This document shows, in pieces, positions 27,766 to 37,832 of a DNA stretch of 64,000 nucleotides. The stretch spans positions 1 to 64,000 of the forward strand of contig NZ_JAGPYK010000007.1 in assembly GCF_018070045.1 (NCBI RefSeq). The letters are read 5' to 3'. The position numbers were made by a program, and so were the translations under genes. The notes beneath the pieces are model-generated. The model was given only the letters and a program-made list of their open reading frames with translations. It ran no database searches and was not told the origin of the DNA. Position 1 is the stretch's first letter; each line of letters opens with the position of its first letter. This stretch comes from Micromonospora sp. U21 (lineage in GTDB: Bacteria > Actinomycetota > Actinomycetes > Mycobacteriales > Micromonosporaceae).

Positions 27766-28934
27766 CGACGACGTTCACTGACGAGACCCGCGAGCGGGCG
27801 CGCGAGATCATCGCCCGCTACCCGGCGGACCGGTCCCGCTCGGCGCTGCTGCCGCTGCTGCACCTGGTCCAGTCGGAGGAGGGGTACGTCTCCCCGGCCG
27901 GGGTCGCCTTCTGCGCCGAGGTGCTCGGGCTGAACAAGGCCCAGGTCGGCGCGGTGGCCACCTTCTACACGATGTACAAGCGCAAGCCGACCGGCGACTT
28001 CCTGGTCAGCGTCTGCACCAACACCATGTGCAACGTGCTCGGCGGCCAGGAGGTCTACGACACCCTCGCCGAGCACCTCGGTGTCGGGCACGACGAGACC
28101 ACCGCCGACGGGAAGATCACCCTGGAGCACGCCGAGTGCCTGGCGGCCTGCGACTACGGCCCGGTGATGACCGTCAACTACGACTTCTTCGACGGTGTGG
28201 ACTCGTCCACCGCGGTCGGGGTGGTCGACGAGCTGCGCGCCGGCGGCCGGCCGATGCCGACCCGGGGCGCCCGGCTCTGCACGCTCAAGGAGATGGCGGT
28301 GCAGCTCGCCGGCTTCGCCGACGAGCGGGACGGCGCGGTCGCCGACGGTGGGCCGGGCGAGCCCACGCTGCGCGGGCTGCGGCTGGCGCAGCAGCACGGC
28401 GTCTCGGTGCCGGGCTTCGACCCGAACACCCCGATCCGCAGCAAGGCCGAGGCGGACAAGGCGGCCGCGCAGGCGAAGGCCGCCGAGGCGGCCGCGAAGC
28501 CGGCCGAGGCGCCCGCCCCGCAGGTCGGCCCGGTGAAGGGTGGCGACGGCGCGTCCGCTCCGACGGGTACGCCCGGCAACGCCGGCGTCGGCGAGCCAGC
28601 TCCGGCCGCCGCGGCGACCGGCAGCACGGCGCCGGACGTGAAGGCGCCGGACGACAAGTCGCCGCAGGTGCGTACCGCCGAGACCCGCCAGCCGGACGCG
28701 GCGACCGCCGTGCCCGACGCACCCGGCACCAAGGTCCCGGCGGAGACCTCGCCGCCGGCCCCGCGCGACGCGCAGGAAGCGGAGGCCGCCGGCGTGGCGG
28801 CCAACGAGCCGGCCGGCGACGGCAAGCCCGCCGGTGACTCCACCGGCGCGCAGGAGCGCAACCTCAACGAAGCGTCGGCGAGCGCCGATGGCGCGACCTC
28901 CACCGTCGCGAGCGAAACGGGGGCCCAGAAGTGA
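27762..28934 (+). CDS. nuoE: NADH-quinone oxidoreductase subunit E with long disordered tail
   Basis: A 390-residue protein. Residues about 1-215 are the normal 24-kDa thioredoxin-like subunit with [2Fe-2S] cluster N1a ligands ([12 protein letters not shown] and [17 protein letters not shown]). The last 150-170 residues are Ala/Pro/Lys/Glu-rich low complexity ([20 protein letters not shown] onward) without predicted fold. Usual NuoE proteins are 160-250 residues, so the tail is a large addition. The ATG overlaps the nuoD stop, and the stop overlaps the nuoF GTG. Confidence 0.95.
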   Translation: MTTTFTDETRERAREIIARYPADRSRSALLPLLHLVQSEEGYVSPAGVAFCAEVLGLNKAQVGAVATFYTMYKRKPTGDFLVSVCTNTMCNVLGGQEVYDTLAEHLGVGHDETTADGKITLEHAECLAACDYGPVMTVNYDFFDGVDSSTAVGVVDELRAGGRPMPTRGARLCTLKEMAVQLAGFADERDGAVADGGPGEPTLRGLRLAQQHGVSVPGFDPNTPIRSKAEADKAAAQAKAAEAAAKPAEAPAPQVGPVKGGDGASAPTGTPGNAGVGEPAPAAAATGSTAPDVKAPDDKSPQVRTAETRQPDAATAVPDAPGTKVPAETSPPAPRDAQEAEAAGVAANEPAGDGKPAGDSTGAQERNLNEASASADGATSTVASETGAQK

Positions 28935-30247
28935 ACACTCCCCGCCCGGAGACGCTGGCCAAGCTGACGCCGGTGCTGACCAAGCGCTGGCTGTCGCCGG
29001 ACGCCTGGCGGATCGGCACGTACGAGCAGCTGGACGGCTACGCCGCGCTGCGCAAGGCGCTCAAGGCCCACCCGGACGACCTGATCCAGCTCATCAAGGA
29101 CTCCGGGCTGCGTGGCCGGGGCGGCGCGGGCTTCCCCACCGGTCTCAAGTGGGGTTTCATCCCGCAGGGCGACGGCAAGCCGCACTACCTGGTGGTCAAC
29201 GCCGACGAGGGCGAGCCGGGCACCTGCAAGGACCTGCCGCTGATGACCCACGACCCGCACTCCCTGGTGGAGGGCGTGATCATCGCGTCGTACGCGATCC
29301 GGGCCAACCGCGCCTACATCTACATCCGCGGCGAGGCGGTGCACGCCGCGCGCCGGCTGCGCAACGCGGTCCAGGAGGCGTACGACAAGGGCTACCTCGG
29401 CCGCAACATCCTGCGCACCGGCTACGACCTGGAGCTGGTGGTGCACTCGGGCGCCGGGGCGTACATCTGCGGCGAGGAGACGGCGCTGCTGGACTCGCTG
29501 GAGGGGTTCCGGGGCCAGCCCAGGCTGCGCCCGCCGTTCCCGGCGACCCACGGCCTGTACGCCAGCCCGACGGTGGTGAACAACGTCGGCACCATCGCCA
29601 GCGTGCCGCCGATCGTGCTCGGCGGGGCCGACTGGTGGAAGACCATGGGCACCGAGAAGTCCTCCGGACCGATGATCTACTCGCTCTCCGGCCGGATCGC
29701 CAACCCGGGCCAGTACGAGTGCTCGATGGGCGTCACGCTGCGCGAGCTGCTGGAGCTGGCCGGCGGGATGCAGCCCGGGCACAACCTGAAGTTCTGGACC
29801 CCGGGAGGCTCGTCCACCCCGCTGCTCGCCGCCGAGCACCTGGACGTGCCGCTGGACTTCGAGGGGGTGGCGGCGGCCGGCTCGATCCTCGGCACCACGG
29901 CCACCCAGATCTTCTCCGACCAGGACTGCCCGGTCTACGCGACGTACCGGTGGCTGGAGTTCTACCACCACGAGTCGTGCGGCAAGTGCACTCCGTGCCG
30001 TGAGGGCAACTACTGGATGGTCCGGGTCTACGGGCGGATCCTCGCCGGCCAGGGCACCCACGAGGACCTGGACACGCTGCTGGACACCTGCGACAACATC
30101 CTCGGCCGCTCGTTCTGCGGTCTGGGTGACGGTGCGACCAGCCCGGTGACCTCGTCACTGAAGTACTTCAAGCAGGACTACCTCGACTACATCGAGGGAC
30201 GTACCGCGCCGAAGCTCTCCGACAAGCAGCTGGTTGGAGCTCACTGA
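28931..30247 (+). CDS. nuoF: NADH-quinone oxidoreductase subunit F
   Basis: A 438-residue 51-kDa subunit holding FMN, the NADH site and cluster N3. Seen are [54 protein letters not shown] and the cluster motif [15 protein letters not shown] with a distal cysteine in RSFCGLGDG. The stop TGA shares a base with the nuoG ATG (TGATG). Confidence 0.97.
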   Translation: MNTPRPETLAKLTPVLTKRWLSPDAWRIGTYEQLDGYAALRKALKAHPDDLIQLIKDSGLRGRGGAGFPTGLKWGFIPQGDGKPHYLVVNADEGEPGTCKDLPLMTHDPHSLVEGVIIASYAIRANRAYIYIRGEAVHAARRLRNAVQEAYDKGYLGRNILRTGYDLELVVHSGAGAYICGEETALLDSLEGFRGQPRLRPPFPATHGLYASPTVVNNVGTIASVPPIVLGGADWWKTMGTEKSSGPMIYSLSGRIANPGQYECSMGVTLRELLELAGGMQPGHNLKFWTPGGSSTPLLAAEHLDVPLDFEGVAAAGSILGTTATQIFSDQDCPVYATYRWLEFYHHESCGKCTPCREGNYWMVRVYGRILAGQGTHEDLDTLLDTCDNILGRSFCGLGDGATSPVTSSLKYFKQDYLDYIEGRTAPKLSDKQLVGAH

Positions 30248-32754
30248 TGACGGACGTAGCCAAGCAGACCGACACCGTCACGCTCACCATCGACGGCGTC
30301 GAGGTCACCGCCCCCAAGGGGACGCTGCTGATCCGGGTCGCCGAGCAGATGGGCACCGAGATCCCCCGGTTCTGCGACCACCCGCTGCTGGCCCCGGCCG
30401 GCGCGTGCCGCCAGTGCCTGGTCGAGGTGGAGGGGCAGCGCAAGCCGGTCGCCTCCTGCACCCAGGCGGTCGCCGACGGCATGGTGGTCCGTACCCAGCT
30501 CACCTCCCCGGTGGCCAAGAAGGCGCAGGAGGGGGTGATGGAGCTGCTGCTGCTCAACCACCCGCTGGACTGCCCGATGTGTGACAAGGGCGGCGAGTGC
30601 CCCCTGCAGAACCAGGCGATGTCCACCGGCCGCACCGACTCGCGCTTCCACGAGCACAAGCGGGAGTACGAGAAGCCGATGGCGATCAGCAGCCAGGTGC
30701 TGCTGGACCGCGAGCGCTGCGTGCTCTGCCAGCGGTGCACCCGGTTCTCCGAGGAGATCGCCGGCGACAAGTTCATCGACCTGATGGGCCGGTCGTCCGC
30801 CGAGGAGATCAACATCTACCGGGACGACGCGTACGGCGAGGAGGGCGACGCGGGTGACGTGCCGTTCAACTCCTACTTCTCCGGCAACACCGTGCAGATC
30901 TGCCCGGTGGGCGCGCTGACCGGTGCCCAGTACCGGTTCCGGGCCCGGCCGTTCGACCTGGTCTCCAGCCCGAGCGTCTGCGAGCACTGCTCGGCGGGCT
31001 GCGGGCAGCGCACCGACTGGCGGCGTGGCAAGGTGCTGCGCCGGCTGGCCGGTGACGAGCCGGCGGTGAACGAGGAGTGGAACTGCGACAAGGGCCGGTG
31101 GGGCTTCCAGTACACCCGGGCCACCGACCGGCTGACCAACCCGCTGGTCCGCGACGAGCGCACCGGTGAGCTGCGTGAGGCTTCCTGGAGTGAGGCGCTC
31201 ACCGTGGCCGCCGAGGGGCTGCGCGCGGCCCGGGACAGCGGGCAGGGCACGGCGGTGCTCACCGGCGGTCGGCTGACCGTCGAGGACGCCTACGCGTACG
31301 CGAAGTTCGCCAGGGTCGCGCTGAACACCAACGACATCGACTTCCGGGCCCGGCCGGTTTCCCGCGAGGAGGCCGACTTCCTGGCCAGCTCGGTCGCCGG
31401 GGTCACCGACGTCATCTACACCGACGTGGAGAACGCGCCGGCGGTGGTGCTGGTCGGCCTGGAGCCGGAGGAGGAGTGCCCGATCCTCTTCCTGCGGCTG
31501 CGCAAGGCGTACCTGAAGAAGACCCTGACGGTGTACTCGCTGGCGCCGTTCGCCACCCGCGGCCTGGAGAAGCTCGGCGCCAAGCTGGCCCGGGTGGTGC
31601 CGGGCGAGGAGGCCAGCGTGCTCGCCGAGCATGCCACGGTCACCGAGGCGCTGAGCGCGCCGGGCGCGATCCTGATCGTCGGCGAGCGGCTGGCCAGCGT
31701 GCCGGGCGGGCTCTCCGCCGCGGCGGACGTGGCTCGGCGGACCGGCGCGAAGCTGGCCTGGGTGCCGCGGCGCGCGGGTGACCGCGGCGCGGTCGACGCG
31801 GGCTGCCTGCCCAACCTGCTCCCCGGTGGCCGGCTGGTCACCGAGCCGGCCGCCCGGGCCGAGCTGGGCGAGGCGTGGGACATCCCGGCCGGGGTGATCC
31901 CGAGCCAGGCCGGTCGGGACACCGACCAGATCCTGGCGGCCGCGGCCAACGGGCAGCTCGGCGCGCTGGTGGTCGGCGGGGTCGACCCGGCCGACCTGGC
32001 CGACCCGCGGCTCGCCGAGACCGCTCTGGACGCGGTGCCGTTCCTGGTCAGCCTGGAACTGCGCGGCAGCGCGGTGACCCGGCGGGCCGACGTGGTGCTC
32101 CCGATCGCCCCGGTCGTCGAGAAGGCCGGCAGCTTCCTGGACTGGGAGGGCCGGCTGCGTCCGTTCGAGGCGGTGCTGCAGACCGCGGCGATGACCGACG
32201 GCCGGGTGCTCGACGCGCTGGCCGCGCTGCTCGACGTGCGACTCGGCACCGCGGACGTGCCGAGCGTGCGCCGCGAGCTGGGCACGCTGCCGGCGACCCG
32301 CACCCAGCGGCCGTCCCCGCCGTCGGTGGCGCCGGGCACGGTGCCGCACCCGGGCGCCGGGCAGGCCGTGCTGGCCACCTGGCACCAGCTTGTCGACCTG
32401 GGCACCCTGACCGACGGCGACGAGCACCTCGCCGGCACCGCCCGCCCGCCGGTGGTCCGGCTGGGCAAGGGCATCGCCGAGGCGCTCGGTGTCGCCGATG
32501 GCGACCCGGTCACGGTGGGCACGGACCGGGGGGCGCTGACCCTGCCGGCGGAGCTCGCCGAGATGCCGGACGGCGTGGTCTGGCTGCCGACCAACTCACC
32601 GGGTTCGACCGTGCGACGCAGCCTCGGTGTGACGTCCGGCGCGGTCGTCCGGATCTCCGTTCCCGCACCGAGCGCGGCCGTCCCGGCCGGGCGCGTGGCG
32701 GCGGACGAAGCCGGGCTCCCCGGTCCGCTCCTCAACGCTGGGGGTAACCAGTGA
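30247..32754 (+). CDS. nuoG: NADH-quinone oxidoreductase subunit G
   Basis: An 835-residue iron-sulfur subunit. In order: an N-terminal [2Fe-2S] ferredoxin domain ([15 protein letters not shown] with a distal cysteine), the HxxxC-CxxxxxC type cluster region [17 protein letters not shown], a [4Fe-4S] site [10 protein letters not shown], and the extra N7 cluster site CEHCSAGC with a distal cysteine in NCDKGRW. The molybdopterin-oxidoreductase-like domain that follows is non-catalytic in complex I. All N7 cysteines are kept. GTG of nuoH overlaps its stop. Confidence 0.96.
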   Translation: MTDVAKQTDTVTLTIDGVEVTAPKGTLLIRVAEQMGTEIPRFCDHPLLAPAGACRQCLVEVEGQRKPVASCTQAVADGMVVRTQLTSPVAKKAQEGVMELLLLNHPLDCPMCDKGGECPLQNQAMSTGRTDSRFHEHKREYEKPMAISSQVLLDRERCVLCQRCTRFSEEIAGDKFIDLMGRSSAEEINIYRDDAYGEEGDAGDVPFNSYFSGNTVQICPVGALTGAQYRFRARPFDLVSSPSVCEHCSAGCGQRTDWRRGKVLRRLAGDEPAVNEEWNCDKGRWGFQYTRATDRLTNPLVRDERTGELREASWSEALTVAAEGLRAARDSGQGTAVLTGGRLTVEDAYAYAKFARVALNTNDIDFRARPVSREEADFLASSVAGVTDVIYTDVENAPAVVLVGLEPEEECPILFLRLRKAYLKKTLTVYSLAPFATRGLEKLGAKLARVVPGEEASVLAEHATVTEALSAPGAILIVGERLASVPGGLSAAADVARRTGAKLAWVPRRAGDRGAVDAGCLPNLLPGGRLVTEPAARAELGEAWDIPAGVIPSQAGRDTDQILAAAANGQLGALVVGGVDPADLADPRLAETALDAVPFLVSLELRGSAVTRRADVVLPIAPVVEKAGSFLDWEGRLRPFEAVLQTAAMTDGRVLDALAALLDVRLGTADVPSVRRELGTLPATRTQRPSPPSVAPGTVPHPGAGQAVLATWHQLVDLGTLTDGDEHLAGTARPPVVRLGKGIAEALGVADGDPVTVGTDRGALTLPAELAEMPDGVVWLPTNSPGSTVRRSLGVTSGAVVRISVPAPSAAVPAGRVAADEAGLPGPLLNAGGNQ

Positions 32755-34103
32755 GCCCGTCTTACCTGGCCCAGGACCCGACGCTGGCCGACTTCGGTCG
32801 GGATCCGTGGTGGCTGGTCCTCATCAAGATCGTTTTCGCGTTCGCCTTCGGTCTGCTGGCCACCCTGCTCGGCGTCTGGTTCGAGCGGCGCGTGGTGGGC
32901 TACATGCAGGTGCGACCCGGCCCCAACCAGGTCGGCCCGTTCGGCCTGCTGCAGACGCTGGCCGACGGTTTGAAGATGGCCTTCAAGGAGGACATCCTGC
33001 CGAAGGCGGCCGACAAGGTCGTCTACTTCTTCGCCCCGACCATCTCGGTGATCTGCGCGGTCACCGCGCTGTCGGTGGTGCCGTTCGGCCCGATGGTGAG
33101 CATCTTCGGCCACCACACGCCGCTGCAGGTCACCGACGTGCCGGTGGCGGTGCTGTTGCTGCTGGCCTGCTCCTCGATGGGCGTCTACGGCATCGTGCTG
33201 GGCGGGTGGGCCTCCGGCTCGACGTACCCGCTCCTCGGCGGTCTGCGGTCGAGCGCCCAGATGATCTCCTACGAGGTCGCCATGGGGCTCTCCATCGTGG
33301 CGGTGTTCATGACCGCCGGCACGATGAGCACCAGCGGGATCGTCGCCGCCCAGGGCGACGGCACGCAGCTGACCATCGCCGGCCAGCAGATCCCCGCGCC
33401 GGGCTGGTACGCGATCCTGCTGCTGCCCAGCTTCATCATCTTCTTCATCGCCACCGTGGGTGAGACCAACCGGGCGCCGTTCGACCTGCCCGAGGCCGAG
33501 TCCGAGCTGGTTGCCGGCTTCATGACCGAGTACAGCTCGCTGAAGTTCGCGCTCTTCATGCTCAGCGAGTACGTCGCGATGGTGACCATGTCGGCGGTCA
33601 CCACCACGCTGTTCCTCGGCGGTTGGCGCGCGCCGTGGCCGATCACCATCTGGGAGGGCGCCAACTCCGGTTGGTGGCCGATGCTCTGGTTCTTCGGCAA
33701 GGTGATCGCGCTGGTCTTCGTCTTCGTGTGGCTGCGCGGCACGCTGCCGCGGCTGCGCTACGACCAGTTCATGCGCTTCGGCTGGAAGGTGCTGCTGCCG
33801 ATCAACCTGGTCTGGATCCTGGTCCTGTCGGGCCTGCGCTCCATCGAGGACTGGGACACGCGCGGCAAGGTGATCGCTGTCGGCATCCCGGCCGGCATCC
33901 TGCTGATCGCCACGCTGTTCTGGCCCAGCCGCCGGCCGCAGCCGACGCCGACGACGCAGGAACAGGTGGACAGCCGGCCGTACGGGAGCTTCCCGCTGCC
34001 ACCGATGGATCTTCAGGTACCACCGAGCCCGCGTATCACGCGCGTGGTCGCCGAGCGGGAGCCGGCCAACATCGCCACCGGCTCGGACTCCAGGGAGGTG
34101 TGA
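32751..34103 (+). CDS. nuoH: NADH-quinone oxidoreductase subunit H
   Basis: A 450-residue membrane subunit that joins the quinone site to the proton-pumping arm, with eight main hydrophobic segments. Signatures are [63 protein letters not shown] and [27 protein letters not shown]. The cytoplasmic tail (last 60 residues) is longer than in E. coli, as usual in actinobacteria. nuoI begins 1 bp after the stop. Confidence 0.97.
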   Translation: MSPSYLAQDPTLADFGRDPWWLVLIKIVFAFAFGLLATLLGVWFERRVVGYMQVRPGPNQVGPFGLLQTLADGLKMAFKEDILPKAADKVVYFFAPTISVICAVTALSVVPFGPMVSIFGHHTPLQVTDVPVAVLLLLACSSMGVYGIVLGGWASGSTYPLLGGLRSSAQMISYEVAMGLSIVAVFMTAGTMSTSGIVAAQGDGTQLTIAGQQIPAPGWYAILLLPSFIIFFIATVGETNRAPFDLPEAESELVAGFMTEYSSLKFALFMLSEYVAMVTMSAVTTTLFLGGWRAPWPITIWEGANSGWWPMLWFFGKVIALVFVFVWLRGTLPRLRYDQFMRFGWKVLLPINLVWILVLSGLRSIEDWDTRGKVIAVGIPAGILLIATLFWPSRRPQPTPTTQEQVDSRPYGSFPLPPMDLQVPPSPRITRVVAEREPANIATGSDSREV

Positions 34104-34104
34104 C

Positions 34105-34746
34105 GTGGGCACGATCACCGGAACGTTCAAGGGCTTCGGGGTCACCTTCTCGCACATGTTCAGGAAGGTCGTCACCACCGACTACCCGTTCAAGCCGCCG
34201 GTGTCGGCGCCGCGCTACCACGGGCGGCACATCCTCAACCGGCACCCGGACGGGCTGGAGAAGTGCATCGGCTGCGAGCTGTGCGCGTGGGCCTGCCCGG
34301 CGGACGCGATCTTCGTCGAGGGTGGCGACAACACCGACGACCAGCGCTTCTCGCCGGGCGAGCGGTACGCCAGCGTCTACCAGATCAACTACGCCCGGTG
34401 CATCTTCTGCGGGTTGTGCATCGAGGCCTGCCCGACCCGGTCGCTCACCATGAGCAACGAGTACGAGCTGGCCCGGGACAACCGGCAGGATCTGATCTTC
34501 ACCAAGGAGCAGCTGCTCGCACCGCTGCTCGAAGGCATGGAGCAGCCGCCGCACCCGATGCGTCTGGGCGACAGCGAGAAGGACTACTACGTGGGCGCGT
34601 TGGACAACCCGGGCACCTCCGCGGGTGCGGAGAAGTCCCCGATGGGCCCCGGCCGCTACCACGTCGAGGAGCACCCCGGCGTGACGTTCCCGGGCGCCGA
34701 GCAGGCGGCCCAGCGAGCCGGCGCGGGTAAGGGAGACGGAGCATGA
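34105..34746 (+). CDS. nuoI: NADH-quinone oxidoreductase subunit I
   Basis: A 213-residue ferredoxin-like subunit with two [4Fe-4S] clusters (N6a and N6b): [16 protein letters not shown] and [16 protein letters not shown]. The start is a GTG at 34105. The C-terminal 70 residues are a flexible extension. The stop overlaps the nuoJ ATG (ATGA). Confidence 0.97.
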   Translation: MGTITGTFKGFGVTFSHMFRKVVTTDYPFKPPVSAPRYHGRHILNRHPDGLEKCIGCELCAWACPADAIFVEGGDNTDDQRFSPGERYASVYQINYARCIFCGLCIEACPTRSLTMSNEYELARDNRQDLIFTKEQLLAPLLEGMEQPPHPMRLGDSEKDYYVGALDNPGTSAGAEKSPMGPGRYHVEEHPGVTFPGAEQAAQRAGAGKGDGA

Positions 34747-35513
34747 CCACGGACACGGTGCTCGCCGCGGCGGGTTCGGTGCCCGGCGGCGAGGCGGTCA
34801 CCTTCTGGATCCTCGCCCCGCTGGCGCTGATCGGAGCGATCGGCATGGTGGCGGCGCGCAACGCTGTGCACTCGGCGCTCTGGCTGGTGCTGACCATGCT
34901 CTGCCTGGGCGTGTTCTACGTGCTCCAGGCCGGTCCGTTCATCGGCATGGTGCAGATCATCGTCTACACCGGCGCGATCATGATGCTCTTCCTGTTCGTG
35001 CTGATGCTGGTCGGCCGGGACGCCTCGGACTCACTGATCGAGACGCTGCGCGGCCAGCGGGTCGCCGCGATCGTTCTCGGGCTGGGCTTCGCCGGCCTGA
35101 TCGGCACCGGCCTCTACCAGGCGATGGAAAAGACCACCGCGGTCGGCCTGGAGCAGGCCAACGCGGAGGGGAACGTCCAAGGCATCGCCCGGCTGCTGTT
35201 CACCAAGTACGTCTTCGCGTTCGAGCTGACCTCGGCGCTGCTGATCACCGCGGCGGTCGGTGCCATGGTGCTGGCGCACGTCGAGCGGCGTAAGCAGGAC
35301 AAGATGGACCAGCCGGCGACCATGCGGGCGCGCTTCGCTCCGGGCAACTACCCCGGCCCCAAGCCGGGCCCCGGCGTCTTCGCGACCTCTTCCTCGGTGG
35401 CCACGCCGGCCCGGCTGCCCGACGGCCGCCTGACCGACCACAGCACCCCGGCGATCCTTCCGCAGCGCGAGCTGACCGCCGAGGAGACTTCGCTGAAGGG
35501 GACGGACAAGTAA
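34743..35513 (+). CDS. nuoJ: NADH-quinone oxidoreductase subunit J
   Basis: A 256-residue membrane subunit with five hydrophobic segments, including [48 protein letters not shown] and a last segment ending [10 protein letters not shown] hydrophilic tail of about 70 residues follows the last segment. The TAA stop and the ATG of nuoK share one base (TAATG). Confidence 0.96.
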   Translation: MTTDTVLAAAGSVPGGEAVTFWILAPLALIGAIGMVAARNAVHSALWLVLTMLCLGVFYVLQAGPFIGMVQIIVYTGAIMMLFLFVLMLVGRDASDSLIETLRGQRVAAIVLGLGFAGLIGTGLYQAMEKTTAVGLEQANAEGNVQGIARLLFTKYVFAFELTSALLITAAVGAMVLAHVERRKQDKMDQPATMRARFAPGNYPGPKPGPGVFATSSSVATPARLPDGRLTDHSTPAILPQRELTAEETSLKGTDK

Positions 35514-35830
35514 TGGACGGGTTCTTCTCGGTCGAACCGAACTACTACCTGGTTCTCGCCGCGGTGCTGTTCACCATCGGCGCCGGCGGGGTGCTCGTTC
35601 GGCGCAACGCGATCGTGCTGTTCATGTGCGTGGAGCTGATGCTCAACGCGGCCAACCTGACGCTGGTCACCTTCAGCCGGATCAACGGTGACCTGAACGG
35701 TCAGATCATGGCGTTCTTCGTGATGGTGGTGGCGGCGGCTGAGGTCGTGGTCGGTCTCGCGATCATCATGTCGATCTTCCGGACTCGACGCTCCGCGAGC
35801 GTCGACGACGCCAACCTGCTCAAGTACTAA
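35513..35830 (+). CDS. nuoK: NADH-quinone oxidoreductase subunit K
   Basis: A 105-residue subunit with three hydrophobic segments and the conserved buried glutamates in [15 protein letters not shown] and [19 protein letters not shown], which are part of the proton path. Length normal. Confidence 0.97.
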   Translation: MDGFFSVEPNYYLVLAAVLFTIGAGGVLVRRNAIVLFMCVELMLNAANLTLVTFSRINGDLNGQIMAFFVMVVAAAEVVVGLAIIMSIFRTRRSASVDDANLLKY

Positions 35831-35841
35831 GGGGCAAGCAA

Positions 35842-37767
35842 GTGGAAGAGACTGTGCAGTACGCCGGTGCCACGGGCTTGCTCGGCAGCGTCTGGCTGCT
35901 GGTGGCGATCCCGCTGGTCAGCGCGGCCATCCTGCTGCTGCTCGGCCGGCGGGCCGACCGCTGGGGGCACTGGTTGGGCGTCGCCGCCATCGGTGCCGCG
36001 TTCGTGCTCGGCCTGGCCTTCTTCTTCCAGCTGCGCGGCCTGGAGAACAAGTCGGTCGAGCTGAGCCTCTGGGACTTCATCGCGGTCGGTGATCTGCGCG
36101 TCGACTTCGGCCTGCTGTTCGACCCGCTGGCCGCGGTCTTCGTGCTCCTGATCACCGGCGTGGGCTTCCTGATCCACCTGTACGCCGTGGAGTACATGGC
36201 GCACGACGCGGGCCGCCGCCGCTTCTTCGCGTACTTCAACCTGTTCGTCGCGGCCATGCTGCTGCTGGTGCTCGGCAACAACTACGTGATGCTCTACTTC
36301 GGCTGGGAGGGCGTCGGTCTGGCGTCGTACCTGCTGATCTCCTTCTGGTACGAGCGGCCGAGCGCTGCCACCGCAGGTAAGAAGGCGTTCCTGATGAACC
36401 GGGTCGGCGACGCCGGCCTGGCCATCGGCATCTTCATCATGTTCGCCACCCTGGGCACCACCCAGTACGACGAGGTGTTCAACGGCGTCGGCGCGCTGGC
36501 CGGCCCGACCGTGCTGGTGCTCGGCCTGCTGCTGCTGCTCGGCGCGACCGGCAAGTCCGGCCAGTTCCCGCTGCAGGCGTGGCTGCCGGACGCGATGGAG
36601 GGCCCCACCCCGGTGTCGGCCCTCATCCACGCCGCCACCATGGTCACCGCGGGCGTCTACCTGATCGCGCGGTCCAACCCGATCTTCTCCGCCAACTCGA
36701 CGCTCCAGCTCGTGGTGGTCAGCGTCGGCGCGCTCACCCTGCTGATCGGCTGCATCATCGGCGCGGCCAAGGACGACATCAAGCGGGTGCTCGCCTGGTC
36801 GACGGTGAGCCAGATCGGCTACATGTTCCTCGGCGTCGGCCTGGGTGGCGGCGCGTACGCGCTGGCCATCGTGCACCTGCTGGCGCACGGCTTCTTCAAG
36901 GCCAACATGTTCCTGGGCGCCGGCTCGGTCATGCACGGGATGAAGGACCAGGTGGACATCCGGCGCTTCGGCGGGCTGTCGAAGTACATGAAGATCACGT
37001 GGTTGACCTTCATGATGGGCTGGCTGGCCATCATCGGCATGTTCCCGTTCTCCGGCTTCTTCTCCAAGGAGCCGATCATCGTGGCCGCCTTCGAGCGGGC
37101 GGACTGGACCGCCTGGCTCTTCGGCGGGGCGGCGCTGCTCGGCGCCGGGCTGACCGCGTTCTACATGACCCGGCTCTTCGTGCTCACCTTCCACGGCCCG
37201 AAGCGGTGGACCGAGGACATCGAGCAGCCGCACGAGTCGCCGGCACTGATGACCATCCCGCTGGTCCTGCTGGCGGTCGGCTCGGTCGGCGCCGGCTTCC
37301 TGCTCGCGACGTCGGTGCCGGACTGGCTGACGGCGACCGCCGGGCTGGGCGCCCACGAGGAGGCGCACGAGGCGGTCCTCTCGCACGCCGTGATCACCGT
37401 GCTCTCGCTGCTGGTCACCGTGCTCGGCGCCGGGCTGGCCTGGTTCCTGTTCCGGGCCGGTACGGCCACCGCGCCGCAGCCGGCCGGGGTGCTGGTCACC
37501 GCCGCCCGGCGCAACCTCTACACCGACGCGGTGAACGAGGCGGTCTTCGAGAAGCCCGGCATCTTCCTCACCCGGGCGCTGGTCTTCCTCGACAACCGGG
37601 GCGTCGACGGGTTGGTCAACGGGCTCGCCGCCGCGGTCGGCGGCGGCTCGGGCCGGCTCCGGCGGCTGCAGACCGGCTTCGTCCGCTCGTACGCCACCTC
37701 GATCCTGGCCGGTGCGCTGCTGGTGATGGCGGCGTTCCTGGCGGTGCAGGCCGGGTGGTTGGCGTGA
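35842..37767 (+). CDS. nuoL: NADH-quinone oxidoreductase subunit L
   Basis: A 641-residue antiporter-like subunit with the long lateral helix at its C-terminus. Typical parts are NLFVAAMLLLVLGNNYVMLYFGWEGVGLASYLLI, LPDAMEGPTPVSALIHAATMVTAGVYLI and AKDDIKRVLAWSTVSQIGYMFLG. The GTG start at 35842 follows AAGGGGC. The stop overlaps the GTG of a 22-codon micro-ORF that leads to nuoM. Confidence 0.96.
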   Translation: MEETVQYAGATGLLGSVWLLVAIPLVSAAILLLLGRRADRWGHWLGVAAIGAAFVLGLAFFFQLRGLENKSVELSLWDFIAVGDLRVDFGLLFDPLAAVFVLLITGVGFLIHLYAVEYMAHDAGRRRFFAYFNLFVAAMLLLVLGNNYVMLYFGWEGVGLASYLLISFWYERPSAATAGKKAFLMNRVGDAGLAIGIFIMFATLGTTQYDEVFNGVGALAGPTVLVLGLLLLLGATGKSGQFPLQAWLPDAMEGPTPVSALIHAATMVTAGVYLIARSNPIFSANSTLQLVVVSVGALTLLIGCIIGAAKDDIKRVLAWSTVSQIGYMFLGVGLGGGAYALAIVHLLAHGFFKANMFLGAGSVMHGMKDQVDIRRFGGLSKYMKITWLTFMMGWLAIIGMFPFSGFFSKEPIIVAAFERADWTAWLFGGAALLGAGLTAFYMTRLFVLTFHGPKRWTEDIEQPHESPALMTIPLVLLAVGSVGAGFLLATSVPDWLTATAGLGAHEEAHEAVLSHAVITVLSLLVTVLGAGLAWFLFRAGTATAPQPAGVLVTAARRNLYTDAVNEAVFEKPGIFLTRALVFLDNRGVDGLVNGLAAAVGGGSGRLRRLQTGFVRSYATSILAGALLVMAAFLAVQAGWLA

Positions 37768-37832
37768 TCGACCTCTTTCCGGCCGCCCCCGCCGGCGGAC
37801 CACGCAGTGACGACGGAGGTAAGGCCGCATAA
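37764..37832 (+). CDS. 22-codon micro-ORF coupling nuoL to nuoM
   Basis: A GTG at 37764 overlaps the nuoL stop (GTGA). Its frame runs 22 codons (VIDLFPAAPAGGPRSDDGGKAA) to a TAA that shares a base with the nuoM ATG (TAATG). The frame contains the nuoM ribosome-binding site GGAGG. Every other gap in this part of the operon is closed by overlaps, so this tiny frame may simply carry ribosomes across. Whether a peptide is made is unknown. Confidence 0.35.
   Translation: MIDLFPAAPAGGPRSDDGGKAA

Noticed and set aside
31416..34178. A 920-codon open frame on the minus strand across nuoG, nuoH and part of nuoI
   Set aside because: It is antisense to three well-supported complex I genes and its product is Arg/His/Gln-rich without motifs. 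Long antisense frames are normal in DNA this rich in GC.
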